Notes under the pieces: model-generated
Seen by the model: the letters and a program-made list of their open reading frames with translations, nothing else
Told to the model about the DNA's origin: nothing
The model's database searches: none
In this document: piece after piece, positions 9,218 to 20,897 of the stretch
Layout of the letters: each line of letters opens with the position of its first letter
Position numbering within the stretch: the stretch's first letter is position 1
NCBI RefSeq assembly: GCF_021043365.1
Contig: NZ_JAJNDU010000001.1
Span: 768,164 to 832,163 of the forward strand
Direction: 5' to 3'
Length of the DNA: 64,000 nt
Origin: Sphingomonas sp. IC-11
GTDB lineage: Bacteria; Pseudomonadota; Alphaproteobacteria; Sphingomonadales; Sphingomonadaceae
Position numbers and translations under genes: made by a program

Positions 9218-10372
9218 GTGAAGCGGCGCAATATCGACCCCCGGCCGGACTGGCGCGAGCGGGTCGAGCGGATGGGGTTGATCTGGCACAGCAATGGTGC
9301 GGAGCCTTATTGGGACGAAAGCCGCTATTATGCTTTGAATGCCGCAGAGGTGGCGCGGATCGAACGCGCCACGGAGACGGCTTACGCGCTGCTGCTGGAG
9401 GCGGGCGAGCGCGTGGTGAACGATCCGGTGCTGATGAAGCACTTCGGTATACCGGAATATTGCCACGGCGCAGTGCGTCACGCCTGGTACTCGGAGCCGC
9501 CGGCGCTCAATTTCGGGCGTTTCGATTTCGGTCTTGACCCGCAAGGCACGCCCAAGCTGTTTGAGTTCAACTGCGACACCCCGACGAGCATGATCGAGGC
9601 GGCGGTGGTGCAGTGGGAGTGGAAGGAGCAATGCTTTCCGCACCTCGACCAGCTCAACAGCCTGCACGAAAGGCTGATCGAACGCTGGCGTGAGCTTCGC
9701 CCGCGACTGACCGGCAACCGCCTTTGGTTCACGCACGATGCCGATCCCTCGCACGAGGATACGATCACGACGACCTACTTGCGCGACCTGGCGGAAGAGG
9801 CGGGGATTGTGACCCAAGCCATTTTGATCAACGACATCGGCGTTGATGCTCATGGCCGGATCGTCGATCTCGACGATCATCTGATCAGCGCGATCTTCAA
9901 GCTCTATCCCTGGGAGTGGATCGTCGACGAAACCTATGGTCCCGATATTGTGCGTCACCTCAGCGAGACGGCATGGATCGAGCCGATCTGGAAGATGATC
10001 TGGAGCAACAAGGCGATCCTTGAGGTTCTGTGGCAGATGTTTCCGGGGCACCCCAATCTGCTTGCCGCATCGAGCGATCGGCGGGCGATTGGCGACAGCT
10101 ATGTGGCGAAGCCGTTTCTCGCGCGCGAAGGCGCCAATATCGAGATCGTGGAGGACGACGCGGTTGTTGCGAGATCGGGCGGGAAATACGTGGATGGAAA
10201 GACGCTGTACCAGCAGCGGTGCTACACGCCGGACTTCGACGGGCATTATCCCGTGCTGGGCGCATGGATCGTCGACGGTGCCGCCGCAGGGCTCGGCATC
10301 AGGGAGGACGGGCTGATCACTGGCAACGGTGCCCGCTTCGTTCCGCACGTTATTGTGGATGACGGGGACTGA
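9218..10372 (+). CDS. Glutathionylspermidine-synthase-type ATP-grasp ligase (YgiC/YjfC-like)
   Basis: This is a 384-residue ATP-grasp enzyme of the glutathionylspermidine synthase C-terminal type. It has the family block KLFEFNCDTPTSMIEAA, followed by WFTHD, LYPWEW and VAKPFLAREG and a C-terminal GARFVPHVI. Members of the YgiC/YjfC branch lack the amidase domain of true glutathionylspermidine synthase; they are thought to form an amide bond on an unidentified substrate. I chose GTG 9218 because GGAG lies eight bases upstream and the protein then starts with KRRNIDPRPDW; the open frame before it overlaps the previous gene. It ends the DUF350 operon and is followed by a strong hairpin at 10385-10413. 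Confidence 0.88.
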   Translation: MKRRNIDPRPDWRERVERMGLIWHSNGAEPYWDESRYYALNAAEVARIERATETAYALLLEAGERVVNDPVLMKHFGIPEYCHGAVRHAWYSEPPALNFGRFDFGLDPQGTPKLFEFNCDTPTSMIEAAVVQWEWKEQCFPHLDQLNSLHERLIERWRELRPRLTGNRLWFTHDADPSHEDTITTTYLRDLAEEAGIVTQAILINDIGVDAHGRIVDLDDHLISAIFKLYPWEWIVDETYGPDIVRHLSETAWIEPIWKMIWSNKAILEVLWQMFPGHPNLLAASSDRRAIGDSYVAKPFLAREGANIEIVEDDAVVARSGGKYVDGKTLYQQRCYTPDFDGHYPVLGAWIVDGAAAGLGIREDGLITGNGARFVPHVIVDDGD

Positions 10373-10384
10373 TCAGTCACCGCC

Positions 10385-10413
10385 GATGACGATCGCGCGG
10401 GACGATCGTCATC
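10385..10413 (+). terminator. Hairpin after the ATP-grasp gene
   Basis: A perfect 11-bp stem (GATGACGATCG / CGATCGTCATC) with a 7-nt loop starts 12 nt past the stop codon. There is no T-run, so it may act as a 3' stabiliser or a weak terminator. It could serve either strand, because ilvD ends at 10508 on the other side. Confidence 0.55.
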
Positions 10414-10507
10414 AGCCGTTCCGGGAAGCGCGTGGGCGGGCGGGCGGCCGGTTTTGCTCGGCTGTGGTGGGGTGGCGAGCTCTCGCGCACCCCGCTTTCG
10501 GCTGGGT

Positions 10508-12361
10508 CTACTGCCGCTCGATCTGGGCCACGTCGCGCACCGCGCCGCGAGCCGCGTTGGTCGTGAGCGCCGCATAGGCGCGAAGCGCGGGTGAGACGTT
10601 GCGCTTTCGGCCGAACGGTTTCCAGGCGGCGGTGCCGCGTGCCTGCATCGCCTCCCGCCGAGCGGCGAGGACCGCATCGTCGACGTCCAGCCGAACCCCG
10701 CGATTGGGAATGTCGATCACGATCGGATCCCCGGTTTCCACCAGTGCGATCAGGCCGCCCTCCGCCGCCTCAGGCGAGACGTGGCCGATCGACAAGCCGG
10801 AAGTGCCGCCGGAGAAGCGCCCGTCAGTGATGAGGGCACAAGCCTTTCCGAGCCCCTTCGATTTCAGGTAGCTGGTAGGATAGAGCATTTCCTGCATGCC
10901 CGGTCCGCCCTTCGGCCCTTCGTAGCGGATCACCACTACGTCGCCCGCCTTCACCTCATTGCCGAGGATGCCGGCAACCGCTGCGTCCTGGCTTTCATAA
11001 ACGCGGGCCGTGCCGTGGAAGGTGAGGATGCTTTCGTCCACGCCCGCCGTCTTCACGATACAGCCTTCGGGTGCGAGGTTGCCGTACAGCACGGCGAGGC
11101 CGCCATCGTGTGAGAAGGGGTGTTCGGCATCGCGGATCACGCCGGCGGTGCGATCTGTATCGAGCTCCTTCCACCGATTGCTCTGGCTGAACGCCTGCGT
11201 GGTGCGGACACCGCCTGGCGCCGCGCTGTAGAATTGCCGAACGCTCTCGCTGGTGGTGCGGCTGATGTCCCAACGCTCCAGCGCATCGCCCAGCGTCGGC
11301 GCGTGAACCGTTGGCAGGCTGGTATCGAGCAGCCCGGCGCGGTCGAGCTGGCCAAGGATCGCCATGATGCCACCGGCGCGGTGGACATCCTCCATGTGCA
11401 CGTCCTGCTTGGCGGGGGCGACCTTGCACAGGCAAGGAACGCGCCGGGACAGCCGATCGATGTCCGCCATGGTGAACGGCACCTCGCCCTCATACGCCGC
11501 GGCGAGCAGGTGAAGCACGGTGTTGGTGGAGCCTCCCATGGCGATGTCGAGGCTCATCGCATTTTCAAAGGCGGCAAAGCTGGCGATCGAGCGAGGCAGA
11601 GCGGATGCGTCGTCCTGCTCATACCAGCGCTTGGCGAGATCAACGATGGTGTGGCCTGCCTCACGGAACAGCCGTTCGCGATCGGCATGGGTGGCGAGCA
11701 CTGATCCGTTGCCAGGCAGAGAGAGGCCGAGTGCCTCTGTCAGACAATTCATGCTGTTCGCGGTGAACATGCCCGAACACGAACCGCAGGTCGGGCAGGC
11801 CGACCGTTCGATCACCTGCACCTCTTCGTCCGTGTAGGCCTCGTCAGCCGCGACGACCATGGCGTCGACCAGATCCAGCGCAACCGTCTTGCCGCGGATG
11901 TCCGCCTTGCCGGCCTCCATAGGGCCACCGGACACGAAGATCACCGGGATGTTGATCCGCAGGGCGGCCATCAACATGCCGGGGGTGATTTTGTCGCAGT
12001 TGGAGATGCAGACCATCGCATCGGCGCAATGCGCGTTGACCATATATTCGACACTGTCGGCGATCAGATCGCGGCTGGGCAGGCTGTACAGCATGCCGTC
12101 ATGGCCCATCGCGATACCGTCATCGACTGCGATGGTGTTGAACTCCTTGGCGACGCCACCCGCCGCCTCGATCTCCCGCGCGACCAGTTGGCCGAGATCC
12201 TTCAGGTGGACGTGGCCGGGGACGAACTGGGTGAAGCTGTTGACCACCGCGATGATCGGCTTGCCAAAATCCTCGTCCTTCATCCCCGTCGCGCGCCAGA
12301 GGCCGCGCGCGCCCGCCATGTTGCGGCCGTGGGTGGTGGTGCGGGAGCGATAGGCGGGCAT
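10508..12361 (-). CDS. ilvD: Dihydroxy-acid dehydratase
   Basis: This 617-residue enzyme dehydrates 2,3-dihydroxy-isovalerate and 2,3-dihydroxy-3-methylvalerate to the keto acids that precede valine, leucine and isoleucine. The N-terminal sequence is almost that of enterobacterial IlvD ([19 protein letters not shown]). The cluster cysteines are at C122 (SNCDKITPG) and C195 ([11 protein letters not shown]). The length and cysteine spacing match the oxygen-sensitive [4Fe-4S] class. It starts at ATG 12361 and is divergent from a LysR regulator, the arrangement known for Caulobacter ilvD-ilvR, so branched-chain or precursor-responsive control is likely. No other ilv gene is in the window. Confidence 0.97.
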   Translation of the reverse strand: MPAYRSRTTTHGRNMAGARGLWRATGMKDEDFGKPIIAVVNSFTQFVPGHVHLKDLGQLVAREIEAAGGVAKEFNTIAVDDGIAMGHDGMLYSLPSRDLIADSVEYMVNAHCADAMVCISNCDKITPGMLMAALRINIPVIFVSGGPMEAGKADIRGKTVALDLVDAMVVAADEAYTDEEVQVIERSACPTCGSCSGMFTANSMNCLTEALGLSLPGNGSVLATHADRERLFREAGHTIVDLAKRWYEQDDASALPRSIASFAAFENAMSLDIAMGGSTNTVLHLLAAAYEGEVPFTMADIDRLSRRVPCLCKVAPAKQDVHMEDVHRAGGIMAILGQLDRAGLLDTSLPTVHAPTLGDALERWDISRTTSESVRQFYSAAPGGVRTTQAFSQSNRWKELDTDRTAGVIRDAEHPFSHDGGLAVLYGNLAPEGCIVKTAGVDESILTFHGTARVYESQDAAVAGILGNEVKAGDVVVIRYEGPKGGPGMQEMLYPTSYLKSKGLGKACALITDGRFSGGTSGLSIGHVSPEAAEGGLIALVETGDPIVIDIPNRGVRLDVDDAVLAARREAMQARGTAAWKPFGRKRNVSPALRAYAALTTNAARGAVRDVAQIERQ

Positions 12362-12407
12362 GGCGCAGATCTCGGCTGTTGTTCAGGCGCCAGGATAATC
12401 GGGTATC

Positions 12408-12430
12408 ACTAGGATGAGAAATATCTTAGT
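12408..12430. promoter_or_regulatory. Candidate LysR operator between ilvD and its divergent regulator
   Basis: The sequence ACTAGGAT-N7-ATCTTAGT is an inverted repeat with one mismatch in its 8-bp arms. It sits 47-69 nt before the ilvD start and 31-53 nt before the regulator start. Its inner part, GAT-N7-ATC, has the dyad form expected of LysR-type boxes. A second short dyad, GATA-N6-TATC, lies next to it at 12394-12407. Binding by the adjacent LysR protein is inferred from position. Confidence 0.5.
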
Positions 12431-12460
12431 CTCGGCCAAATAGGTCGGCGGAGATATGAG

Positions 12461-13366
12461 ATGGACCTGCGCCAGCTGAAGCATTTCGCGGCGGTGGCGG
12501 AAACGCTGCACTTCGGTCGCGCCGCCGAGCGGCTGGGCATGACTCAGCCGCCGTTGAGCCAATCGATCCAGACACTTGAGCGCGAGTTGGGGGCGGCCCT
12601 GTTCACCCGGACGAAGCGGAGCGTGTCGCTGACGCCTTTCGGAGAGCAATGGCTTGGCCATGTCCGGGAGGCGCTTGATCGCGTCAACAGCCTGCCCGAA
12701 ATCGCGCGTCACTTGCGCCGGGGGGAGGCGGGCCGACTGGAGCTCTCGTTCGTCAGCACGGCCGATTACAGTATCCTGCCGGCTCTGGTGCGGCGCTACG
12801 CTACCTTGTTCCCGGACGTGGAGATTGCGCTGACGGAAGCGACCAGCGACGTGCAGATCGCGGCGCTCTGCGAGGGGCGGGGCCATGCCGGAATCATCAT
12901 CGCGCCGGCGGATAGCGCCTTGCCGGCGACGCTCGCCTATCGACTGCTTGTCTCCGAGCCACTGGTCGCGGCCGTCCCGGAGGCGTGGATTGCCGACGGG
13001 CGGATCGCCCTCGCCGATGGGCGGATCCCAGCCAGCACTGTCGTGGAGCAGCCGCTCATCATCTTTCCGCGGCGAGTGGCGCCTGCGTTCCACGATCTGG
13101 TCACCGGCTATTACGCCAAAAGACGCAGTGCACCGCGCATCGTTCAGGAAGCCATCCAGATGCAGACGATCATCAGTCTCGTCTCGGCAGGAATGGGCAT
13201 ATCGCTGGTACCCGCCTCCTTGCGCAATCTGGCCCGGACGGGGGTGCGATATGCCGAACTGCTTGATGCACCATGCCTTGAAACTGGCATCACGTGGCGG
13301 CGTGATTACATGCCGGCGACGCTGGAGCGGTTCCTGGCAATCGCATTCGATACGTCTGTGACGTGA
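12461..13366 (+). CDS. LysR-family regulator, divergent from ilvD (IlvR-like)
   Basis: This is a 301-residue LysR-type transcription factor. The N-terminal winged helix-turn-helix (residues 1-60) is typical: MDLRQLKHFAAVAETLHFGR, then AAERLGMTQPPLSQSIQTLE. The effector domain has two lobes, with TADYSILPALVRRY and GMGISLVPASL. The start has GGAG in front of it. Its divergent pairing with ilvD across 99 bp copies the Caulobacter ilvR-ilvD unit, in which the regulator activates ilvD, so the same role is the simplest inference. A catabolic regulator of the CatR/BenM type would look similar in sequence. Confidence 0.9.
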   Translation: MDLRQLKHFAAVAETLHFGRAAERLGMTQPPLSQSIQTLERELGAALFTRTKRSVSLTPFGEQWLGHVREALDRVNSLPEIARHLRRGEAGRLELSFVSTADYSILPALVRRYATLFPDVEIALTEATSDVQIAALCEGRGHAGIIIAPADSALPATLAYRLLVSEPLVAAVPEAWIADGRIALADGRIPASTVVEQPLIIFPRRVAPAFHDLVTGYYAKRRSAPRIVQEAIQMQTIISLVSAGMGISLVPASLRNLARTGVRYAELLDAPCLETGITWRRDYMPATLERFLAIAFDTSVT

Positions 13367-13369
13367 AGC

Positions 13370-13866
13370 TTATGGCTTTGGACGTTTGATAATCGTGGCC
13401 TGTCGCACGGTCAGCTTCCAGCCAGTGGTCGTGGGCATCCAGAGATCGGTGAAGCGACGCCGCATCTCACCGTCCGCGGCGCGCCGAGGCGACCTGGGCA
13501 GGACGATCTCTTCCCCCATCAGGACTACCATGTCTCCGCGCAGACCAGCATATTCGATCACACGATCGTAGCGCAGGTAACTGATCCGAGCGGCGGCGCT
13601 GCGCTGCCCAGTCGCGCCCGCACGGACACGCCGTTCTGAGGATTATTGACGGCGAGGTCATCAGCCAGCAGCCGGGCGAATGCCCGATGATCCTCTTGGA
13701 CAGCAGCCCGATCAATCTCGTTCACCGCCGCAAGCGCCGCCGCGATGCGAGGATCCCTCGCGGCTTTCGCGACGTCTGGGTTAGCTGCCGTCCACGCTGC
13801 CGCCGCCGGCATCGACGGCGCCACTACGACGACACACAGGGCTCCAGCCATTCGCAGAACCAGCAT
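13370..13866 (-). pseudogene. Secreted NTF2-like (SnoaL/DUF4440) protein split by a frameshift
   Basis: The reading frame begins at ATG 13866 with a signal peptide (MLVLRMAGALCVVVV...AAAAW) and continues through EIDRAAVQEDHRAFARLLADDLAVNNPQNGV, typical of the DUF4440 N-terminal helices. After RARLG it runs into GSAAPPLGSV and stops at 13559. The missing half of the domain (ISYLRYDRVIEYAGLRGDMV and onward to IIKRPKP) is encoded in the -1 frame and ends at 13370-13372. The break lies around 13590-13625 and is explained by loss of one base. Joined, the protein would be about 164 residues. It may be a true pseudogene or a sequencing error in a GC-rich run. Confidence 0.7.
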
Positions 13867-14136
13867 CGTCGCCTCTCCCGGGAGTGCGCGAACAAGCCGC
13901 CTTGAACATGTGCCAACGGAATGCGCCAGCGCTTGATCATGCGCGATCGGGGTGGAGAAGCATAGGACGAAGAGTTCGCAACAATGTGGAAAGTGGACCG
14001 GAAGGCCCTGTGCCGCCGGCGCTAGCCGTGCTGCCGCTGCTCACCCGCGGTTTGCAGCTGTGCGCGGGCGGGAGGGGCAGGATCAACGCCGGTCTTCAGC
14101 GCGCATGGTCCGACGTTTGCCCCTGAAAGCACTAGA
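13867..14136. other. Intergenic stretch between the frameshifted gene and gyrB
   Basis: Together with the hairpin at 14137-14177 this forms a 349-bp gap before the gyrB stop. I see no supported gene; short open frames are Arg-rich and unlike proteins. It should contain the promoter of the minus-strand NTF2-like gene just upstream of 13866. Confidence 0.45.
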
Positions 14137-14177
14137 GCCGCACCCGCATGTCACGATCGTTGACATGCAGGTGCGGC
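14137..14177 (-). terminator. Long hairpin downstream of gyrB
   Basis: A 17-bp stem with a single mismatch (GCCGCACCCGCATGTCA / TGACATGCAGGTGCGGC) and a 7-nt loop begins 39 nt past the gyrB stop. A separate perfect palindrome, GCGACTGATCAGTCGC, lies between it and gyrB at 14183-14198. There is no clear T-tract, but the stem strength suggests a transcription end. Confidence 0.6.
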
Positions 14178-14215
14178 CCCGGGCGACTGATCAGTCGCTT
14201 TGCTTCAGGATTTCG

Positions 14216-16774
<2,559 letters not shown>

Positions 16775-16867
16775 TCAGGCCGGTTAGGCGCCGATCTGCG
16801 CGCGGAGGCGGCACGCGCAGCCGATCGGACCATAGGCGCTCCGCAGGCGGATCTCAGGCATGTGCCA

Positions 16868-18127
16868 TCAGACGGGTTGGGCAGCGACCTGGACGTGCGG
16901 CAGCGGGCGTTCACGAAGCGTCGCGAACAGCATGGCCGCACCACCCAGCGCCACCGCGGCCATCGTCAAGGCGGCGCTATAATCGCCGGTTGCGTCGTGC
17001 AAACGTCCAAAGGCGGTGACACCGATGGCGGTGCCAAACAGCGAGATCATGACGAGCAGCCCGTAAACTTCACCATAGGCGCGCAGCCCGAACAGGCGCG
17101 CGGCGAGGAACGGCAGCAGGTCATGCTCGGCGCCATTCATCAGCCCGGCGAAGAAGACGGCCGCAACCAACAAAGGCAGGCCCGGTGTCGGCGTTTGCAG
17201 GACGACGAAGGCGAGGGCGGAGACCAGCGCAAAGGCCGCCGCGGTCAGCTGTGGCCGGAAACGGTCAACCATGGCGCCCATGACAAGCCGGCCCACCACC
17301 TGACTGGCGGCAAAGCTGGTTACCAGAAGGGCGGCCTCAGTTGCGCCAAAGCCGCGGTCCATGCCGAATGGCACCAGTGATGTGACCAGCCCGACGCTGG
17401 CGACGTTGATCAGCGCGGCTGTCAGCGCGAGCCGCCAATAGCGGCTGTCGCGCCGCGCCTCCGCACCCGTCATTCCCTCGACGACAATCGGGGATGCGCC
17501 ATTCGGATCAGGACGAACCATCTGACCAGGCTCGCCCTGCAGGAGCATCAGGACGGCAGGAAGCGCCAGTCCGCACACGACCGCTCCGAGGGCGAGGAAG
17601 CCGATCCTCCAGCCATAAGCGGTAATCACCGCGCCCAGCACCGGTGCGAGCGCGAGCGAGGACAACGAGATGCCGGAAGTGGCAATGCCCAGCGCGATGC
17701 CGCGATGGGCGTGGAAGCGCTGCGAGATCAGCTTGCCGTACACAATGGCGCTGGTGCCCGGGACGGTCAGCGCAAGGCCGAAGATCAACAGCTGATATTG
17801 CCAGAGCGGCCCGCTCAGCGATGCCATGCCGGCATAGACCAGCCCGAGAAGGACCATGGCCAACAGGATGATCGCCCGTGCGCCGATCCGGTCGGCGAGC
17901 CGGCCGAGGAACGGTGCAGCCAGGCCGCCCAGTAGCCCGAGCCCTGCCGCCGTCGCGATATCGCCGCGGCTCCACCCGAATTCCTCGATCGGCCCGACGA
18001 TGAACAGGCTGGACAGGTTTTGAAACAGCCCCGGCCCCGTGCCAATGCCGATCATGGCTGCGGCGACGACGGGCCAGCCGCGGTGCCACTCGCCGGCAGA
18101 TACCGGTCGCTGTGGTTGTCTCTCCAT
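16868..18127 (-). CDS. MFS transporter, monocarboxylate/oxalate-formate type
   Basis: This is a 419-residue major facilitator superfamily permease with 12 predicted membrane helices in two halves of six. The loop after helix 2 has GRLADRIGARAIIL, the standard MFS motif between helices 2 and 3, and the second half repeats it as GRLVMGAMVDRFRPQ. Overall it resembles the oxalate:formate antiporter / monocarboxylate transporter group, with a large central loop after helix 6. The substrate is unknown. I chose ATG 18127 because the upstream extension overlaps recF and is not MFS-like. It is inserted between recF and gyrB, which are usually direct neighbours, and is on the same strand. Confidence 0.85.
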   Translation of the reverse strand: MERQPQRPVSAGEWHRGWPVVAAAMIGIGTGPGLFQNLSSLFIVGPIEEFGWSRGDIATAAGLGLLGGLAAPFLGRLADRIGARAIILLAMVLLGLVYAGMASLSGPLWQYQLLIFGLALTVPGTSAIVYGKLISQRFHAHRGIALGIATSGISLSSLALAPVLGAVITAYGWRIGFLALGAVVCGLALPAVLMLLQGEPGQMVRPDPNGASPIVVEGMTGAEARRDSRYWRLALTAALINVASVGLVTSLVPFGMDRGFGATEAALLVTSFAASQVVGRLVMGAMVDRFRPQLTAAAFALVSALAFVVLQTPTPGLPLLVAAVFFAGLMNGAEHDLLPFLAARLFGLRAYGEVYGLLVMISLFGTAIGVTAFGRLHDATGDYSAALTMAAVALGGAAMLFATLRERPLPHVQVAAQPV

Positions 18128-18194
18128 GCCGGGATCGTAGCGCACTGTGTCGCCCCGTCCAGCCCGCACCGCGTCTGCTTCAAAGCTCGGCGGT

Positions 18195-19238
18195 TCAGCC
18201 CAGATCGATGCGGGTCGCATCGTCGCCGATGGCGGCGAACAGCGCCGGTTCGGTACCCGTCATCCAGACCTGGGCGTGACCGCTCAGCCGGGCGAACAAT
18301 GCTGCCCGGCGGTCAGGATCGAGATGGGCGGCGACTTCGTCCAGAAGCAGGATCGGAAGCTGTCCCCGACGCTCTGCGACGAGATCCGCGTGAGCCAGTA
18401 CGATGGCGAGCAGGAGCGCTTTTTGCTCGCCCGTCGAGGCCTGGGCGGCAGCAATGTTCTTGTCGAGATGGCGCACATGCAGATCGGTGCGATGCGGACC
18501 AACCAGCGTTCGACCAGCGGCTGCATCGCGCGCCCGGCCGGTGCGCAGTGCGTCGAGCAACACGCCGGCTTCATCGCTCCAGCCCTCCAGCGACAGCGAA
18601 GCGCGCGGGAAATCGCCCATTGCCGACTGGTCAAGGCGCCCGGAGAGGGCGGCCACCGTCTCGGCGCGGGCGGCAGCGACGGCGGCGCCGTGCTGCGCCA
18701 TCTGCGCTTCCAGCGCGGACAGCCATTCGCGATCGGGAGCGGGTTCCGCCAGCAGCTTGTTGCGGGCGCGCATGGCGGCCTCGTATCGGCTCGTCTCTGT
18801 GGCGTGGGCGGGTGCGAGGGCCAGCGTCAGCCGGTCGAGAAAGCGACGACGTTCGCCAGCCGGCTCCACAAACAAGCGGTCCATCGCCGGGGTAAGCCAC
18901 AGCACGGAAAGCCACTCGGCGAGCGTATTCGCCGCAGCGGTGGCACCATTGACCCGTACCACCCGCCGTTCCGGTGCGGTCGGCAGGGCGCCAGTGGCGA
19001 TTTCTGTGGTGTCGTCCAGCGTGGCGGCGATGCCGAACCCGCCGGACGAGTCACGGTGGGAGATTTCGGAAAGGCTTGCGCGCCGCAGCCCGCGGCCGGG
19101 AGCGAGAAGCGAGACCGCTTCCAGCACGTTCGTCTTGCCGGCGCCGTTCGGTCCGGTGAGCAGTACAAAGCCGGGCCCGGGCGAAAGCGTCAGTGTCGCA
19201 TGGTTGCGGACGTTGGTCAGCACGAGCCGGCAGATCAT
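18195..19238 (-). CDS. recF: DNA replication and repair protein RecF
   Basis: This 347-residue SMC-like ATPase helps load RecA at single-strand gaps with RecO and RecR. The Walker A motif (GPNGAGKTN) is near residue 30, the signature region is [17 protein letters not shown], and Walker B is [11 protein letters not shown]. The family sequence VGPHRTDL is also present. I start it at ATG 19238 ([13 protein letters not shown]), as in other RecF proteins; the open frame upstream does not match the family. Its stop is 67 nt before the MFS gene on the same strand. Confidence 0.95.
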   Translation of the reverse strand: MICRLVLTNVRNHATLTLSPGPGFVLLTGPNGAGKTNVLEAVSLLAPGRGLRRASLSEISHRDSSGGFGIAATLDDTTEIATGALPTAPERRVVRVNGATAAANTLAEWLSVLWLTPAMDRLFVEPAGERRRFLDRLTLALAPAHATETSRYEAAMRARNKLLAEPAPDREWLSALEAQMAQHGAAVAAARAETVAALSGRLDQSAMGDFPRASLSLEGWSDEAGVLLDALRTGRARDAAAGRTLVGPHRTDLHVRHLDKNIAAAQASTGEQKALLLAIVLAHADLVAERRGQLPILLLDEVAAHLDPDRRAALFARLSGHAQVWMTGTEPALFAAIGDDATRIDLG

Positions 19239-19918
19239 TGACGGCGGCTTTACTGTGGGTTCGGGCGTGGCGGAAGTGGGACGGTGCCAAAGCCGGTGGC
19301 AGCCAGCTTGGACCCCGGGCAGAGTGGCTTTCAATGGTTGGCCCCGATCCTCCAGTCAGCTCCGTTCGCAGGAACGTGCTTTGCGGGCGAGCAGACGTGA
19401 TCCGTCGCCGCGAGCGGAACGAGGCCGAACTGCAAGATTGTCGACTCTTCGTCGCACCCATCTCGATCCCAGCCCGCCCGATCGCGAGAATAATCGCAGG
19501 GGATGCCAGATGGAGACGGTCATTGGCTCAGCGGTGGGAAGACCTTGAACGGCGAGCCCGCGAAGCACGCAGCCTGGGCAAGGCGATGCGCCTTCTGGAG
19601 GAGGCTGAGCGATTTCGAGTGGCCGAACGGATCGCGGGTGACTGGTGGATGCCCAAGAGGCAGAAGCACTAGCCGCTTCGTGCGTGCAGGATCTGGCGAA
19701 ACGCCGCCTGCGCACCCGCGGCGGTTTGCACGGGCAATGGCGACGGATCTCGCCAGCGTAGAGCCGTGACTCACGCCGGTCGTACCGCGCGAGGCATGTC
19801 GGAGACGAAGACGCTGCCTTCGTCGCTCAACCTCCTCAACGCTGAAGAACACGTCGGCTATTCGGGAGGGAGCCTACAGGAGGCCGGGAGGGAAACGCTT
19901 TCCCTCCCGCACCGTGGC
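19239..19918. other. 680-bp interval between recF and the Coq4-family gene
   Basis: No gene can be supported with confidence. A plus-strand open frame ending at 19672 has a plausible helical end (RWEDLERRAREARSLGKAMR and then LLEEAERFRVAERIAGDWW), so a small protein starting within 19500-19590 is possible. A minus-strand frame across 19520-19852 is probably its shadow. The 5' promoter of recF should lie near 19240-19330. Confidence 0.4.
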
Positions 19919-20716
19919 TCAGGCGGCGAGCGGCTGCGGCTCGGCCGCTGCTTCTTCGCGACGCTGGCTGAGATATGACGCCATCTCTTCGCCAAGCTCA
20001 GCCTGAGCGCGCTTGTACAGTACCGGCTCCGTCAGACCGAGGCGCTTGCGCGCTGCGCCCAGCGGCTCATCCATCAGTTTGATGTAATCCTCACCGGCAA
20101 GCCACTTCGCGGCCTTGCCACGCTGGTAGCCCTCTATGACGGCCCGGGCGAACAACGTGCCCTTGGTAATGCGCAGGCTCTTGAGCGCGGCGGCAGAGCC
20201 GATAAAGGCCCAGCCGGCGCCACCAACCTGCGCGTAGCTGAACGCCACCAGCGCTGCTTCACCCAGGCTTTCGTCAGCCTTGTAGCCGGTCAGAACATGC
20301 CAGATGTCGTGAATGTCGCGCGTGCGCCGGCCGAACCATGCATAAGGATGATCGATCTCGACATTGTCGTTGCCTTCACGGCTGACCGCGACGAGACCGT
20401 CGGCGGAATAGCCGGTGCTATCGAGGAAGTCGCGGTAAGCGGCGCCAACGGTACCGGGCGCAAAGCTGTCCACCCAGGTGCGATCGGAGAAGCGCTCGGC
20501 CAGTTCGGCCTGCTCGCGAGCGATGCGGCCACCTTCCTCGGTTCCAAGCAGTTTTGCATAGCCCCACTCGGTGCTGCCGACGTTCAGCGCGCGCATGATG
20601 CGAAACACCTGAACCGTGTCGTCACCGTTGTTCAGCAGCTTCTTGATGGCGTCGAACGCCGTATTCCAGTCGCGACGACCGGTACTGCCGGGAAAGGGGG
20701 GAAGCTTAGCGGCCAT
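19919..20716 (-). CDS. Coq4-family ubiquinone biosynthesis protein
   Basis: This is a 265-residue Coq4 homologue. The key motif is H-D-x-x-H followed by a conserved Glu (HDIWHVLTGYKADESLGEAAL), the metal-binding site of the family. Coq4 was long seen as a scaffold and has more recently been linked to C1 processing of the quinone ring. In alphaproteobacteria it is expected to support ubiquinone synthesis at the membrane. I chose ATG 20716, with AGGGAG about nine bases upstream, over the frame open to 20773. It is divergent from the GGDEF gene. Confidence 0.87.
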   Translation of the reverse strand: MAAKLPPFPGSTGRRDWNTAFDAIKKLLNNGDDTVQVFRIMRALNVGSTEWGYAKLLGTEEGGRIAREQAELAERFSDRTWVDSFAPGTVGAAYRDFLDSTGYSADGLVAVSREGNDNVEIDHPYAWFGRRTRDIHDIWHVLTGYKADESLGEAALVAFSYAQVGGAGWAFIGSAAALKSLRITKGTLFARAVIEGYQRGKAAKWLAGEDYIKLMDEPLGAARKRLGLTEPVLYKRAQAELGEEMASYLSQRREEAAAEPQPLAA

Positions 20717-20876
20717 GTTAGTCGACTCCCTACTGACACGGTTGTAAATAAACTGTGTGACGGACATCGTCAACCGTTAGGATTCAGGGTATGGCGCTTG
20801 CCGTCCGGGGGCGTGCGCCCGGAACCTTCCATTAACGAGGATGCTGTACAGGGCGCGCGAGGGGCGGGGGGAACTG

Positions 20877-20897
20877 ATGCCGCGAATCTGCATATGA
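20877..20897 (+). promoter_or_regulatory. Six-codon leader frame coupled to the diguanylate cyclase start
   Basis: A good ribosome-binding site (GGGGGGA, 20866-20872) precedes an ATG at 20877. That frame encodes only MPRICI and stops at 20895-20897. The stop overlaps the ATG (20894) of the diguanylate cyclase as ATGA. The cyclase start has no strong site of its own, so its translation may depend on this mini-frame. This is inferred from sequence only. Confidence 0.4.

Noticed and set aside
10368..14198. Shared palindrome GACTGATCAGTC near the ends of the ATP-grasp gene and gyrB
   Set aside because: Two copies of a 12-mer in 64 kb are expected by chance, and the first overlaps a stop codon.
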